From positions 46,974,001 through 47,038,000 of the forward strand of contig CM048553.1 in assembly GCA_026413225.1 (NCBI GenBank): DNA of 64,000 nt, read 5' to 3'. The position numbers and the translations under genes are program-made. Below, in pieces: positions 22,407 through 35,300 of this stretch. The DNA is from Otis tarda. Its lineage: Eukaryota > Chordata > Aves > Otidiformes > Otididae. How positions within the stretch are numbered: the first letter of the stretch is position 1; every line of letters starts with the position of its first letter. The notes beneath the pieces were generated by a model, which was not told where the DNA came from, did no database searches, and was given only the letters and a program-made list of their open reading frames with translations.

Positions 22407-25400
22407 TATACAAAGATATGCTCTGCTTTTTTTGGCTTTATATAAGCCTTAAGCTTTCCCTGCCTCATCTGAGCAATGGTTTTGTGGCCAGGAACTCAAG
22501 TTCCCTGTTTGTATTTCTATATGCCTCTGTTTGTACGCACAGATTCTTGCAGGCACAAATTCTTGCTGGTGGCACAAACTTGTGTTTTGATGCATAACAA
22601 AATATTTGCATACAGCTAAAGTGGTCCTCTAGAAGTTGGGTGGGTTGTTGTTTTTTTTTTTTCCTGTTAGCTATTTTTACTGTTTAATTCTTGATTCATA
22701 AAAGATTCTTGTACTGGGACAGAAATATTTTTTCTTTCTCCTTCAGCTTTATTTTCATCATTTCGTTTGCAAAGGTAGAAACTGATATTTTTTCAAGATG
22801 GTTTTTTATCTAGCCAGGCTGGGCTTTTTGGCTTGCTTCCAACATTGAAAATTGTTCCCTGCAGAAAAAAAAAAGTTGAAGCATTTCAGCAGCTTAAATG
22901 ATTTGCCATTGTACAGCAATTTGAAATTTAGTTGAGCTTTTCAGGTTTGAATATGCACTTTAATTAGGAAGAGATTTGGCTTCTTTTCACACAAATATTT
23001 CATGATGAAGGAATATCTGATCGGGATTATAAGCAAGAAGACTAGTACCATCTATCAGGGGATACTTTTATTCAGCAGTCAACATAAGATCATATGTCTG
23101 ATTTTCTCCATCTGATTATTTTAAAGATTGCCACATGCAGTAAGGCACTGGAGCATGGCTTACTGTCCAAACTGCAGTTTATGTAATGGGGCGGTAGAGC
23201 CTGAGAGTACTGGTACTTTGGGGGCTATATGTTCAGAGTAGCAGAGGCTTTATAAATAATTTCTACATCACACTGTGGTTATTCAGTCACTGCACACAAA
23301 TAATTTACCTATGAAATCTGACAAAAATTCTTCAATTCTTTCCCCTTTGTTTTCCTTGATCTCTCTTACCAGCTCCTCTTTTGCTCTTTATAGCCCCTTA
23401 GTTTCTTTTGGCCTCTTCCTGTGGTCTCTCTCCATCTTCCATTACCTGTTCTGTTTCTATCCCAAGCCAATGCTGTCTGATACAGTGCCTGAAGCACTCA
23501 GTCAGCTACAGCACATGGAAACATACATGAGCTACCTTTAGGGTAGCTAATTTTGGTATTGACAGTTTCTATTTTTCTCTAAAATCCCAAATATGTACCC
23601 AGCTCCTCACCAAATACTGCACATGCAGTCACTTCATGCTACTATTGGTCTCTGAGCTAGTTCCCGTACGTGCAGGCGCAGTGATTGCATCTTAAATACA
23701 CCCAGAGTGTAATGCAGTAAAGGTTCAGTATATTCACTGCTTCCGTTCTCAGCTGCTTGATTTTTGCTTACAGTAAAAAAGGCACCTAAGGAGCTAGTGG
23801 CTTTAATCAGTTACTTGGATGCAAGACCTGTTTACTCTGCAGGAAACTGGTCTTAAACTCTGCAGGAAGCATGGCATCCACAGGGCCCTGGCTGTGCTGT
23901 TCTAGGTTGTCTGAATATTTTTGAAGTGTATTGGAAGCATCAAAAGGATACAGTCAGAGAAAAATTTTTAAGGGATTTGAGTTTTTTATTATTTGATAGT
24001 TTATGGAAATGGTTTCTAAGCATGGAAAAAAAAATTAATTCACTAATTATATTGTATTTACCAGAGATTTTATTTTCTTTCATCATGAACTCCCTTCCAT
24101 TTCAAAGGGAGCTTGATGTTAAAGCAGCTTTATTTGATTTATTAGTTTGTGCACCTGCATTTTCAAAAGTTTCAACATCACTTTGAGAAGACTGTTCACT
24201 GACATTCAGTCTCTGCTACAAGTGGAATAGCCAGGGAGAAGGCATCATGGATAGCAATGGTCAAATCTACAGCAGACTGCATTAGCTTTAGTGAGAGTGG
24301 GTGGCGTGAGCGGCAAAGTCAGCTAGACAACCACTTTACTAATCTGCAGTAAACTGGCTCAAAACAGGGAAGGACAGAGGTGATGCTTAACAGAATTTAT
24401 GCAGCTACTTTAAGTAATGGTGGTTTGAACACAGTATCCAGAGCAGTGGCTTACTCATGACTCTAGATTAAGAGTGCAAGATGCTCAGGCAAAAGAGCCT
24501 CAGTGTTTTGAGAAGTCAGGATGCTTCCTTTCAATCGTGTTTATCCCTTTGCAGCAGCACACTACGTATACAGCTGTATGCCATTCCCCTGCTTATTAGT
24601 AAATCTGTACTCAACAGTTGCCTACTTATGTCAACATCCACATTTCTTTCTCTTTCTGCTCTTGCTGTTTTTACAAAATTGGAATAGTTTAGGAATTTGT
24701 AACAGACAGGGGATAGGGCAGCATATAAAATATATCAATTATTGAATGCTAGAATGTTTTTTCCTGAGGAGACCATTTTAAATGAGCTTCTGGAAGACTA
24801 GGTTTGCGTGGGCTTAAGCTCTGTAGCAGACTGCAACAGTGCCAAGTTCCCTAACCCTGGTATCTTCTGTTTGGTAGATTGCATTTGTGCCTGTCTCTGC
24901 TTTGATGGAAGTGTTCTCTTTGTTTTGTCTTCACCACTATCCTGCTCAGGTTTTTCTGCTGCGGGGTCAGGATTTTACAGAACTGTGTTTTTCTTAATTG
25001 CTGTAATGATTTCATTATGTTGGTACTAGTTCTATTTCATGTTGGAATCCAAGTAAAATGTCTTGTAATGTATTAGAAATGCCATGATAAATTACATTAA
25101 CTCCAAGTGCATTTAGCAAATAGTGATATAGTCTGTCTTTAATTAGAAAGACCTTGAAGGGTCAAATGCATGAGACGTATATGCTTAAGGTGGAAATTCT
25201 TTTGAAAAAGCCTATTTAACCCAGTTTAACAGCAGGTCAGCTCAGTAAGAATGGAAAAGGCATATTCTGTTTGCAGAATGAGTGGAAGAACATATCTGAT
25301 CCTTTGTTATTCTTCAAGGTTTTTTAAAATCCATCTACAGCTGTTCACTGAGTGCTCTGGGCACTCTATATGATGGATTAGGAATTACAATATAAGCTCC

Positions 25401-26219
25401 GACAAAACACTTCTTATAAGTGCGTCTCCATTTTCACACAACTTCCTCAAAAGCTATAGAAAAGAAGAAGAAAAATACGGGCTGAGAGAAAATTAGTCCA
25501 CTTGGTGTCTAGGCAGTAACTGATTCTTTAGAGTTACCATGATCCTGTTGAAGTAGTGCCATTATAATTGACACATTCAGGAAATACTCATAGAGGTAAG
25601 GTCAGGGCCTGTGTGTGTTTTGAGGGAAGTGGTTTGTTACAACCAATTTTAATACCAAAAAAATTATGCAGAAATGCTGGGTATGACTTGTTCAGTTTGT
25701 CTTGCAGACTTTTTTCTTTTAAGAACTTCTGAGGCCCAACAAAACACCAGCTTTAAGTTTTTCCCCTAAGTTACGCTGAATTACCTACCCAGTTGTGAAT
25801 CTGATGGTCCTTTCTTCTGCAGAGATACGTGTAGCTGGAAACCCCTTTAAGCTGAGAACACCTTGGTTTTGCTTTTCAATCATAATACTTAAATCATTAA
25901 TGAATATTTTAAATCTTTATAGATACAAATACCCAGTCTTCAACTTTCACACTTTAAACTTAATTTGACCATTAACAGAAACAAGATTTTACAAGAACCC
26001 CAAAATTTGCAGACTTTGGCCATGACAGCTTTATGTCTTAGACACACATTTAACTTTCTTCTTGTAAGTGCTATGTTTAAATCCACTAAAGTCCATTTTC
26101 TCTCCTATGAGAGCATATGAACACAACTGTCTATGATTCTTAAAAAAATAAACAGAATCTATTCCAGTTTGATGCATCAAGGTTATTTTGGGGTAGCCTT
26201 CCTTTTGCCTGTTTTTCCT

Positions 26220-26232
26220 TTGTGTGTGTGTG
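26220..26232. repeat. Short TG dinucleotide run
   Basis: About six TG units. It is minor and probably not polymorphic. Confidence 0.7.
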
Positions 26233-29200
26233 CCATTGTCCTGTTTTAGTAATGTCGCTACAAAAGACTCTTCTGTTTACATGGTCTTTCAAGTCTCTGC
26301 ACTGATATAACTGACAGTTAAATGTTAGGCAACGGGAAAGCCTGCTCTTACTGTTAGTCACGCATTAGATTCCAGCTCTCAAAGCTGCAAGTTTTGCCTT
26401 CTGTGTGTCTTCTTGGCTGAAACTTTGGCCCTATCTGATATGGAGATTAGAGAGAGATTACGGGGAAGGAAGAGTTTCTACTCAGAAGTTTTTATTCCAG
26501 GGTGCTTGAAGATCTAGCAAACAAGCTAATCAGGGCTTGTTTGTGCTAGACACAACTCACATTGCACAAAAATATAAAAGTCTTACAGGGGCCAGAGATG
26601 TTCCTTTCTAAACGTTTGATAAGTAGATGCAACACATACTTGGGTAATAATAAAATCATTTTGATTGGTGTGATGAACAGTCACCGTAGAATGCCAGTTG
26701 CTCATTAACTCTCAAGCATTCTGTAGGAAACCAGGCGTGAATATGTTTCCATAACAGTGTTCATTTCTTTTCACATTTTGATGCTATGATTTGCTAAATA
26801 GTCTCTTGGCTGGAAAACCAAGATAATTTTGAGTTTTCCCACTGTTCATTCCAGAAAAGTCAGACATTCAAAATATCTTATGCATCACTTTGTCCTCTAT
26901 ATTTTCTGAAAGTGTCATTTTATTTACAGTTAATTTGCCTATAATTCTTTTTCAGCAGTTCACAAGTATTTTATTCAGTGATCTTTATTGAAGAACATGG
27001 CCAGTGAAACAGTTGTGTGTCTTTTTATTTAGCCCTTATTTAGATCAGGTCAGTTTTGTGTTGTTGAAGACTGCCAGGTGAAGATCTAGTTGAGATTTCT
27101 TGAAAGGTATGACAGTGAAGCTTGTTTGAGCTCTTGTCTTTTCTAGCACTCCTTGCTTCTGAATTGCAATCTCCTTTGGGGAAATCAAGTCTCTTTGAGA
27201 CAGGTGGGTTTTTTTCCTTCTTGTGCAATTGGCTTGAGGGTATTTTCAGTTGCTGTCTGCAAACCCAGCTGTGCATGACTGTAATTTTAATTTTCTGATG
27301 TTGGATTAATCTGGAGGTGTTTTACTTATTGTGCTTTCTATTGTATCTTCCCAGTATCTGTTTTCCAAAAATGTAATTTCTAAAAGTAAATTTATGGTTT
27401 CTATATACTTAGAATTGCTGTAACAGACTGCTGAAATGCATACTTAATTTCCACTGTTCCTGCTTTCCTTCAAATACAGAGATTTCTGTTAAAATATTGG
27501 AAAGTAAAATAACTGTTGTAGATGAGACATATTGTCATTATGAGACATGATCAAGTAGAGTGGTAGAAATAAAGTTATTGCTTTATATTAGCCATCACAT
27601 AATTGATACTCAGTAACAAAACTGTATCTACTTGAATGCTGAAAACACTAGCTATACTTTTAATTGTGAAACAATAGTTCAATATTTTCATGCATTTCAA
27701 ACTCAGTGTAACTTGGCCAGCTGGATGGGGCTGGCTATATAGTCTTTCAAAAAGCAAAGATGTAGCTTTAGATATATGTCTTCATGAAAGTTTTGAAATT
27801 TAGCCATATGTATAGCACACTAAGTGTTATCAGATTTTTGTAATTTCTGTAAGCAGTGCGGAATATTTAGGCCTATATTTTCTACATTTTTATTAATGTC
27901 ACTGTTTTAAAAGTAATAAGCATATGACTATATTCAGAACATAGATTTGTCTTTTTATGTGTATGTTTTTGGAATGAGAAGGGTACAATCTACATATCTG
28001 AAATAAGAGCAGCTTTACCTCCCGTGTACTATTGGGTAAGAAGATGACACTTTGAAGATTGTAATAATTTTGGCAAAAGCTTTTCTGTTGAGCAACATCA
28101 CAGTGTATGGAAAGGCTACATGCTGTTATGTGGTGGTGTTAATTGGCGTATAACAATGAATACATTATAAACGTCTTACAGTCTTTGGAAGTGCAGTCAT
28201 GCTATGTGTTTGGTAGTGGATGTGTTTAGAAGATTAAATAGACAAGCTTTGAAGAAGTTCAAAGTGGTTTTGGTTTGAACCACATCTAACAATGATGTGT
28301 AGCTTACTTGAATTAAATTAACTACCAAGAAAATAGATTTTTCATCCTGCCTTCATTGGAAAGTCCTATTAGAATGATTTTTGAAGTAGCATTTGTACAG
28401 GGTTGTTTTGGGAGAAAGAGGGAAACATGCTGTCTAGTAAAGATGATTATTTTCTTATTCAGTTCTATAAATCACTTTTTAGAGTCATATTGGTGTTGAT
28501 CCTTTTCATTCTTCATGGCTCTTCTGCTATCTAGGGTTGGTCTTCAGTGAAATCCATGTTGTGCAGAATGAACCACATGGTGTGACTTCATACTTGCATA
28601 TGTCTCTGTACATTGACTTTTCATAGCTCTGCTTTGTATTACAGAAAAATATCATTAGTAGAAGCCATGTGGCCTGCATAGCTTTACTTTATTCTTATGC
28701 AGCATGTTAATGCTAGAAGCAAGGCCTTGATAGAATTACTATAAACAAGACCATATGCTTATATGAGCAGTTCTTAAACTCTGATGATGAGGATTGCTTA
28801 ATTCCATCAGTCGTCAATCTGTTCCAAAATCTAGTGTGTGCAAAATATATGTAACAGAGGATTAAACAAAACTTTAAAGGAAATCTATCTGTGTGTAAAG
28901 AAATAATTCTTGTTACATTTTGAGTTGAAGCTGCTGTATAAAGCAGTTGTCCTTCCATTCAGCCTAAATGAAGGAGCAGTTAATTCCCTTTTGTTCAGCG
29001 ATTGCAAAATAGTAGAAGCTGCACATAGGCCCGGATAGGAATGCACAGAAACCATTTGGCTGAATCAAAAGCAAAGAAGCAGAAGTCACAATGACCTTTG
29101 AGAAATGAAGGGAGAGGCAGGCTTGGGTTGAGTGCTGACTGCAGTAAGGCAGGGAATTCCTTACTGGGATTCAGGGAAACAGGAGTTTATACACCTGTTA

Positions 29201-29854
29201 TATATAAATGAGGTTACATTAAAGGCATTTGTGTTTCCGTTATCAGTTTTTGCTCTCTAAGGGACTAAGCTGAAATTTGCCAAATTTGACCAACTCTTTC
29301 ATCCAAGACAGTCTTCTACTAGTACACAAATGATCTGGTCATAAAAAGTAGTAAACCATAAGAAGATAGTAAAAAATTACATTCAAGGGTGTACTGGAAA
29401 TGTATGTATCTTGTCGGCTTGCTTCCAGGGATAGCTGCTTAGGCTGTGGAGTCAAAATCAGCATCTGGATGATCAGAGTGACTTACAGTTTTCTCTTATA
29501 AACTGAAAAATACTGACAGTATAAATGGATGGATCAGTTTGCTGTTCTTGCAAATTATAATTACATTGAAATAAATGCAGTGCCATCAAAATTGCCTGTA
29601 AATACCATTACACAGTTAAGGTTTTTGGTATGCTATTTGGAAATGTGACCTCACCTTTGTATTAATATAAATGATCAATTTTATTTGCATTTCTTCCATC
29701 TCTTTGCAACCTCATTCCTGTAATTGCAAGTGAATCTGTCTATAAAGATATTTGAATGGTTAATATGGTATTTTGCCAGATTAAACAAAATTTTATTTTA
29801 GTAAAATGAGTTCAAGTTGAGTGAAGTAATCTTTATTTTTTTATCCTATGCTAG

Positions 29855-29999
29855 TCAACACTCAGAATTTGAAGACCTTGAAAAATAGTGATACTAGAAG
29901 AAGACAGAGAGAACCTGTGATTGATAGTAGAAACACGGTTGCAATAGTATCAGTTTCCCACAGAAACAAAGGGAAAGAGCTTTTGAAAATATATTTCAG
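29855..29999 (+). other. Putative exon, plus strand (unassigned)
   Basis: A pyrimidine-rich acceptor (ttttttatcctatgctag) precedes 145 bases, open in the frame NTQNLKTLKNSDTRRRQREP and on through KGKELLKIYF, ending at the donor ATTTCAG followed by gttagc. The composition is basic and polar. The frame also runs on beyond the donor to about 30066, so splicing is not needed to explain openness. No family recognised. Confidence 0.13.
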
Positions 30000-30731
30000 G
30001 TTAGCCTTTCAAGTCAGCTTTCCTGTCATCAACACAGATAACTTGACTGTCTTCTTTCCAAACTAATACTGACATTTTTTCCCCCAGACAACCAAGTAAC
30101 ATAGCTACTGAAAGTTCTTTTTGGCCTCTCATAGATCAAATCTATATTTTTAAGTTTTGATGTGATAACAGTTGAGGAGCACGTTCTCTGCCAGCATTAC
30201 ACTAGCCTTGAGGAAAGCACAAACACTTTTGCTAGCCAGGTTGCCAACAAAGGAAATAAGAATTAAGATGCCTTTTGGGAAATCCAGAAAGCTGTAATAT
30301 TGAAGACCGAATGGCCGATTTGTCAAAATAAATGGGACATATAAACTAGGTAGTGTAGACATAAACCAAAATTTACTTAGACCAAGAAGTGCTGAATATG
30401 AAATCACTCAGTTAATTGTATTAGGTATTTATTCCTTCAGTTGTGCAAGCCTTTGGCTTCCATTTGCCTACCTCAACACTTCAATATTTGTTCTCTTTTA
30501 TACAGACTCCTGTAGGATCAGGGACTTCATTACAGTGGCAGCCTTTTTCATTGTAAGACTCCAAGCTGTACTTCAGTGATGCAGTGTTTTCAGTTCTCCC
30601 CAAACTACTTCTTCACTTTTTTCTCTTCTCCAGGTTACCATTTCAGAAATACTTGAGATAAAAAAACTTGGCAAAAAACCCACCCAGATGCAAATCAGCT
30701 TGTAAAGAAGAAATAAATCAACAAATTTTAC

Positions 30732-30773
30732 CTCTGTGGCATCTCGTTCTTTCAGAAGGAGCTTCCCCAGATA
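30732..30773 (-). other. Putative 42-bp microexon, minus strand (unassigned)
   Basis: On the minus strand a very strong acceptor (ctttatatttttgtcag) precedes 42 bases that translate in one frame to YLGKLLLKERDATE, ending GAG at the donor gtaaaatttg. The length is a multiple of three (phase 0-0). The frame happens to be open on both sides (about 102 codons in all), so an unspliced ORF is also possible. No homologue recognised. Confidence 0.16.
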
Positions 30774-31225
30774 CTGACAAAAATATAAAGACAGTTTAAG
30801 AGTTCCATCACATTTAATATTTTCTTTGTTGACAGACTCTTTTTTCATATTAGATGGTGAAGAAAATCCTTTTGTGAACATGAAACAAAGGAAATGAGAG
30901 AATCAAGAATCCTGGGAAAAGAAGAGTTATAAAGTAGCAGTAGTATTGAAGAGACCAGAGCCTCAAGTTGTAAATTGTCAGAAATCCATTGATACAAGAG
31001 CATAATTACCACGGATGAGAGTCTGGACATAAATTTTTCAGCAAACTTTCTTATTGTAGTTGTTATGTTTGGGGCTTTTAAAATCCAATATTGATAAAAT
31101 TGGCATGAGTCTGACATTTGCTGCTTATTTCTCCTTATAAAACAGATCAACTACCCATATGTCTACTTAGGAGACAAATACTGTACAAGCTGTACACCAT
31201 ACTGAGCCTGTATCCAGACAGGAAA

Positions 31226-31636
31226 ATCATAGAATCATAGAATCATAGAATGGTTAGAGTTGGAAGGGACCTTCAAAGGTCATCTAGTCCAACCCCCCTG
31301 CAAGAAGCAGGGACATCCCTGACTAGATCAGGTGGCTCAGAGCCTCATCCAGCCTGGCCTTGAACATTTCCAGGGATGGGGCATCCACCACCTCTCTGGG
31401 CAACCTGTTCCAGTGCTCTACAACTCTCATTGTAAAAAATTTTTTTCTAATATCTAATCTAAACCTACCTCCTTCTAATTTAAACCCATTACCCCTTGTC
31501 CTATCACAAGAGGCCCTACTGAACAGCTTCTCCCCATCTTTCCTGTAGGCCCCCTTGAGGTATTGGAAGACCGCTATCAGGTCTCCCCGGAGCCTCCTCT
31601 TCTCCAGGCTGAACAGCCCCAACTCTCTCATGAGTA
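31226..31636 (-). mobile_element. CR1 LINE 3' end with intact RT C-terminal frame
   Basis: About 410 bp starting with three tandem 'atcatagaa' units of the CR1 terminus, then 'ttggaagggaccttcaaagg'. On the minus strand the C-terminal reverse-transcriptase ORF is open for about 102 codons with no stop or frameshift. It contains [27 protein letters not shown] and [19 protein letters not shown], ending at the natural stop. It is the longest and best-preserved CR1 piece here and hence one of the youngest. It lacks the catalytic RT and endonuclease regions and cannot move itself. Confidence 0.96.
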
Positions 31637-32055
31637 TGTCTATTCATCTTCAGTGTATGTAGAGATGTCTGGAATTGAAACAGACACAGAAGAAAAGAGA
31701 CAGTGACTAAGTAATTCCTGTATTTCTGTTTTTAAGATTCAGACAGCTTGGTCACTAGTCAACACAAATAAATTCCAGAAGGGAATTACAATCAAGACAC
31801 TCATGTTTTCCCGTTCAGCCCAAACCAACATGAAACACTGCTACTTCCAACATGCATCTCCAGAAATTATGGGTAAAAGGAAACTAGAACCCTAGTGAAG
31901 ATGCCAAGATAAGAATAACTAAACATGTCATCTTTTCCTTTCAAATGTTATTTTTTTTAAAGACTGTACTGTTTGTGATCTGCTATAATTCAGTTGTTCT
32001 CTTTAGAAGGGAAGTAAATAGAATTTTTTAATAGATGATTATGAAAATATTTCTT
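31637..32055. other. Short unique stretch between two CR1 copies
   Basis: No gene or repeat recognised between the CR1 at 31226-31636 and the stub at 32056-32148. Confidence 0.6.
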
Positions 32056-32148
32056 AGAATCATAGAATCATAGAATAGTTTGGGTTGGAAGGACCTTTAA
32101 AAGGTCCTTTAGTCCGGCACCCCTGTAAGGAGCAGGGACATCTTCATC
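32056..32148 (-). mobile_element. CR1 LINE 3' stub
   Basis: Only the CR1 3' untranslated end remains: 'agaatcatagaatcatagaa', then 'tttgggttggaaggaccttt' and 'aaggagcagggacatcttca'. Similarity stops abruptly near 32148, giving about 93 bp and no coding part. Confidence 0.92.
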
Positions 32149-33294
32149 ATGGGAGGATTGCACGTCTCTGCCCTGAACCATGACTACTGTCATGTTAATG
32201 CCCCTGGGGCTGCTCTGAAATACAGTCATGAGCAAGCATCAAACTCAGACCTTCATTTTAGGGGCTGAGGGATGGACTCAGTATTTTTTGATGTCTAGGG
32301 CCTGAGGGATGGACCTAAAGATCTGCTGATGTTCCTACTTCTTTTATTTTCTGTTCTTCTGTGCATAGTCTCTTTGTATCTTCTTTTTTTCCCTCCCACA
32401 CTGGCTCTTTATATACAGTGAAACCACCTTTGCCTTTTTGTTTTGAATATTGCTATAAAGATTGGGAACCATTTTGGAGTCTTATTTTTCTTTACCACTT
32501 TTTTTTTTTTTCTGGAGGTTTTTATCATTAATAAAGGTCCTGTGACAGTCTTTACCTGTCTGTGAGAGATATTCTGACTTTTTCTTTATTCTATTTCTAC
32601 TGTATTTTTGGGGGATGAAATCACACACCTGCATGTAATATTGAAAGTGAAGATGCACCAGTGATTTAGATATTGACATTACAGCTTTAATGGTATTCTG
32701 TACTTCTTTCTTAATGCAACCTAGTGTCTTTTTATGACTTTTAAGTACTAGCTGCATATTGAACAAAGTCTTCATTCAGTTCTCCTTGATGACTCCTTCA
32801 TTTTTTTTCACTAGGATCTTATAACTAATTCAGAAGTTATCAGTGCATATGAGTACTTTAAATGGTTCTTCCCAATGTGCATTACCTTGCAATTTTCTAC
32901 ATTCAATTTAATCTGGTCGTCGTATCATCCAATTGCTTTGTTATAATAGGTCCTTATGGAGCTCTTCAGAATTGTTAGCTCGAAGGTTCCTGAGCATTTT
33001 ATCCTGCTGCCTTTTCTGTCAATACAGTAACATGCAACACTTTAGCAGGAGTTAGGAGATCAATATGCTACCCTAATGGGAAAGTCTTATGCGTGCTAAT
33101 AGAAATAAAACCAGTAGGGCTCTACATATGTTTTTATTAAAAACACATTTCTCTTTTTAAAACATGACCTTTTCTTCCATGGGTTTTTAATTTATACCTA
33201 ATATAATAATTTCTTTTTGGATGAACTTTAGTTGACAATTCAAAAGGATAAGACAACATGGAAAATTTCTGTTTTTCTAAATGGCATTGCATAG

Positions 33295-33326
33295 CCCTAA
33301 CCATTCTATGATTCTGTGATTCTATA
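33295..33326 (+). mobile_element. CR1 3' terminal stub (about 32 bp)
   Basis: 'cctaaccattctatgattct' followed by 'gtgattctat' matches the last bases and terminal octamer repeats of CR1 in plus orientation. It is extremely truncated, which is common for CR1. Its shortness leaves some chance of coincidence. Confidence 0.6.
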
Positions 33327-35281
33327 AGTCTCTTCCATAAGCCTATATTCACCATCAACACTAAAATATATTCATGTGTTTGAATAACAAAATGTACTTT
33401 CAAGGAGAAAATCAATGAGAAAATGCTCATAAATTTTAGAAAAGTCCTATTAATAGAGACAAATAGATACAAAATATTCCCAGAAGATGACACTGTATGA
33501 ATGATACCTGAGTTGGCAGATTCTGTCTTAATCTTGATTCATTTGTACCATATGCATACTCTTACATTTGAAATGTCTTTAGTACCGTATCAGATCTCTT
33601 ACTGCTCTTGGCTTTTGATGGTTATCTAGCTGTGGTTAGAAAAGTTGACTTTTTAAATTTTTATTTACTTGCATTTATTTGGCAATGCTTCCTCTCTCAC
33701 TAAGCTTTTAATTAATGACACCAAAAATATTTTATTTTGAACTTTTGAATTAAACAGTTTTTCAAGGTGTTTGTTTTTTTTTTTTCCAGGTAAATGTTTG
33801 ATTTCCATTGTAAATGGAATCTGTTCTCTTTTTGTTGTTGCTTACCCTGTGTTCCCATCTGCTCATTGATTCAGGAGAATCTTGAAAACTTTTTAAACAA
33901 TTCCTTGAAATATAATTGTGTTGCTATATTCAGGGCAAATTACTCCAACATGAAAAATAAAATTCACCCAAATCCAAAGCTTTATTGAATATTGGTTTTA
34001 AGGAAAGATTCCAGTCAATTTACATCTTCCCATGCAAGCCTATCTATAGTTTAACAAAATTATCATCCAGTAATGATTCCACTTGGAATTAATGTACTTT
34101 TCTGGGCATTTGTGGTCACAGGGAACTACATGTGTCAGTAAGGCTATTGTCACTCTCTCTCTACTTATGCATCCAATATTAGATTAGCAATGAAATTATA
34201 TAATCCATTTTATTAATATTTTCGTTACTTAATTATACATAAAATCAAATCCCAGAGGTTTTTTTTCTTTGGAGTCATGAACCTCCCATCACATCCATAT
34301 TTATCACTCACACTTAGAAGATTAAACTCAAATGCTTGTGTGGTACATGTTGCATATGTAAAAAGGAATAGAAGAAGCTAGAAATTAAATCAAAATGGTG
34401 TTAATTGCTAATAAATGCAGGATGTGCAGCTGGGGTGAAATATTGTTGTTGCAGTCTTGTTTGTAGGTAGAGCCAAGATTCATGCTATTAGATGTTTAAC
34501 ACTATCTGCAGACTTGGTTGTCTTTGTATATTCCTTCCATTGTCAGTGCTTCAAAACGTGGAGGTGGAAAATGAGAAATTCAGATTGATGCCCTTTCCTC
34601 TCTGTCATCATTCATGAGAGAGCAATAGCATGAAGCTATGGGAGAATACTGCATTTGACAGAATCTTGCTGTTCATGTAAGCTATTCATTTGCTTCATAT
34701 ATATGTGAGGAATATTGTATGGAAAGGTTTTTTCTTACCCGAAATGCTGGCTATCCCCCTACAAATAATATCAAGATGTAGACTGAGAACAATATCATTT
34801 TTCAGACTGTCAGAAATACGGGGATTTCACAGAGCACAAATGCACTCCCTCTCAAAAATCCATGCAAGATGCCAGTCAATTCTTTCAGTAAAATAACCGT
34901 CTGGTTGCCCGTTGTAAATAAAGCACCAAGCCATATTTCACAATTGAACAGTAGATGCAAATATTTTTCTTTACTCTTTTAAATAACAGCCCCACGAGAA
35001 CTCCATTCTGTCTTTCATGATTAAAACATTTCTACAGAGGGAGTTAGAGATTGAAATCTATTCATTATGGAAACTATTTTCATGTTGTTGGAGCTTTTAT
35101 GAAAGATTCCAAGTTTCCACACCATTTATTAGGCAATAACATCACAAGAGAGAAACCCCAGGAATATTTTAGATTAGAAGAAATCTAATAAGGACCTTCA
35201 GAGTGGAGGTGAACATGTTGTGCTGGAGATTTGAAAATGTTTCAGAGAAATCTTACCACAGCTTTAGAAAAAGGGAATAAT

Positions 35282-35300
35282 CCCCCTTCCCCTCCCTCCC
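35282..35300 (-). other. G-quadruplex-forming motif
   Basis: The minus strand has four G runs, GGGAGGGAGGGGAAGGGGG, with loops of one or two bases, which fits the standard intramolecular quadruplex pattern. There is no promoter or gene recognised next to it. A related three- to four-run motif is at 54444-54459. Confidence 0.6.

Larger units (their letters stand above)
19482..31225. other. Unique AT-rich DNA, no recognised gene
   Basis: Nearly 12 kb without an identifiable interspersed repeat. The minus-strand segment at 22324-22387 and the segments at 29855-29999 (+) and 30732-30773 (-) have exon-like borders and are listed. Open frames such as those at 21.2-21.6 kb (-) and 23.3-24.2 kb (+) are hydrophobic or low-complexity with no motif. 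A stretch near 21826-21890 is dense in TTAATTA-type homeodomain core sites and could be a conserved non-coding element, which cannot be judged without alignment. Confidence 0.5.
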
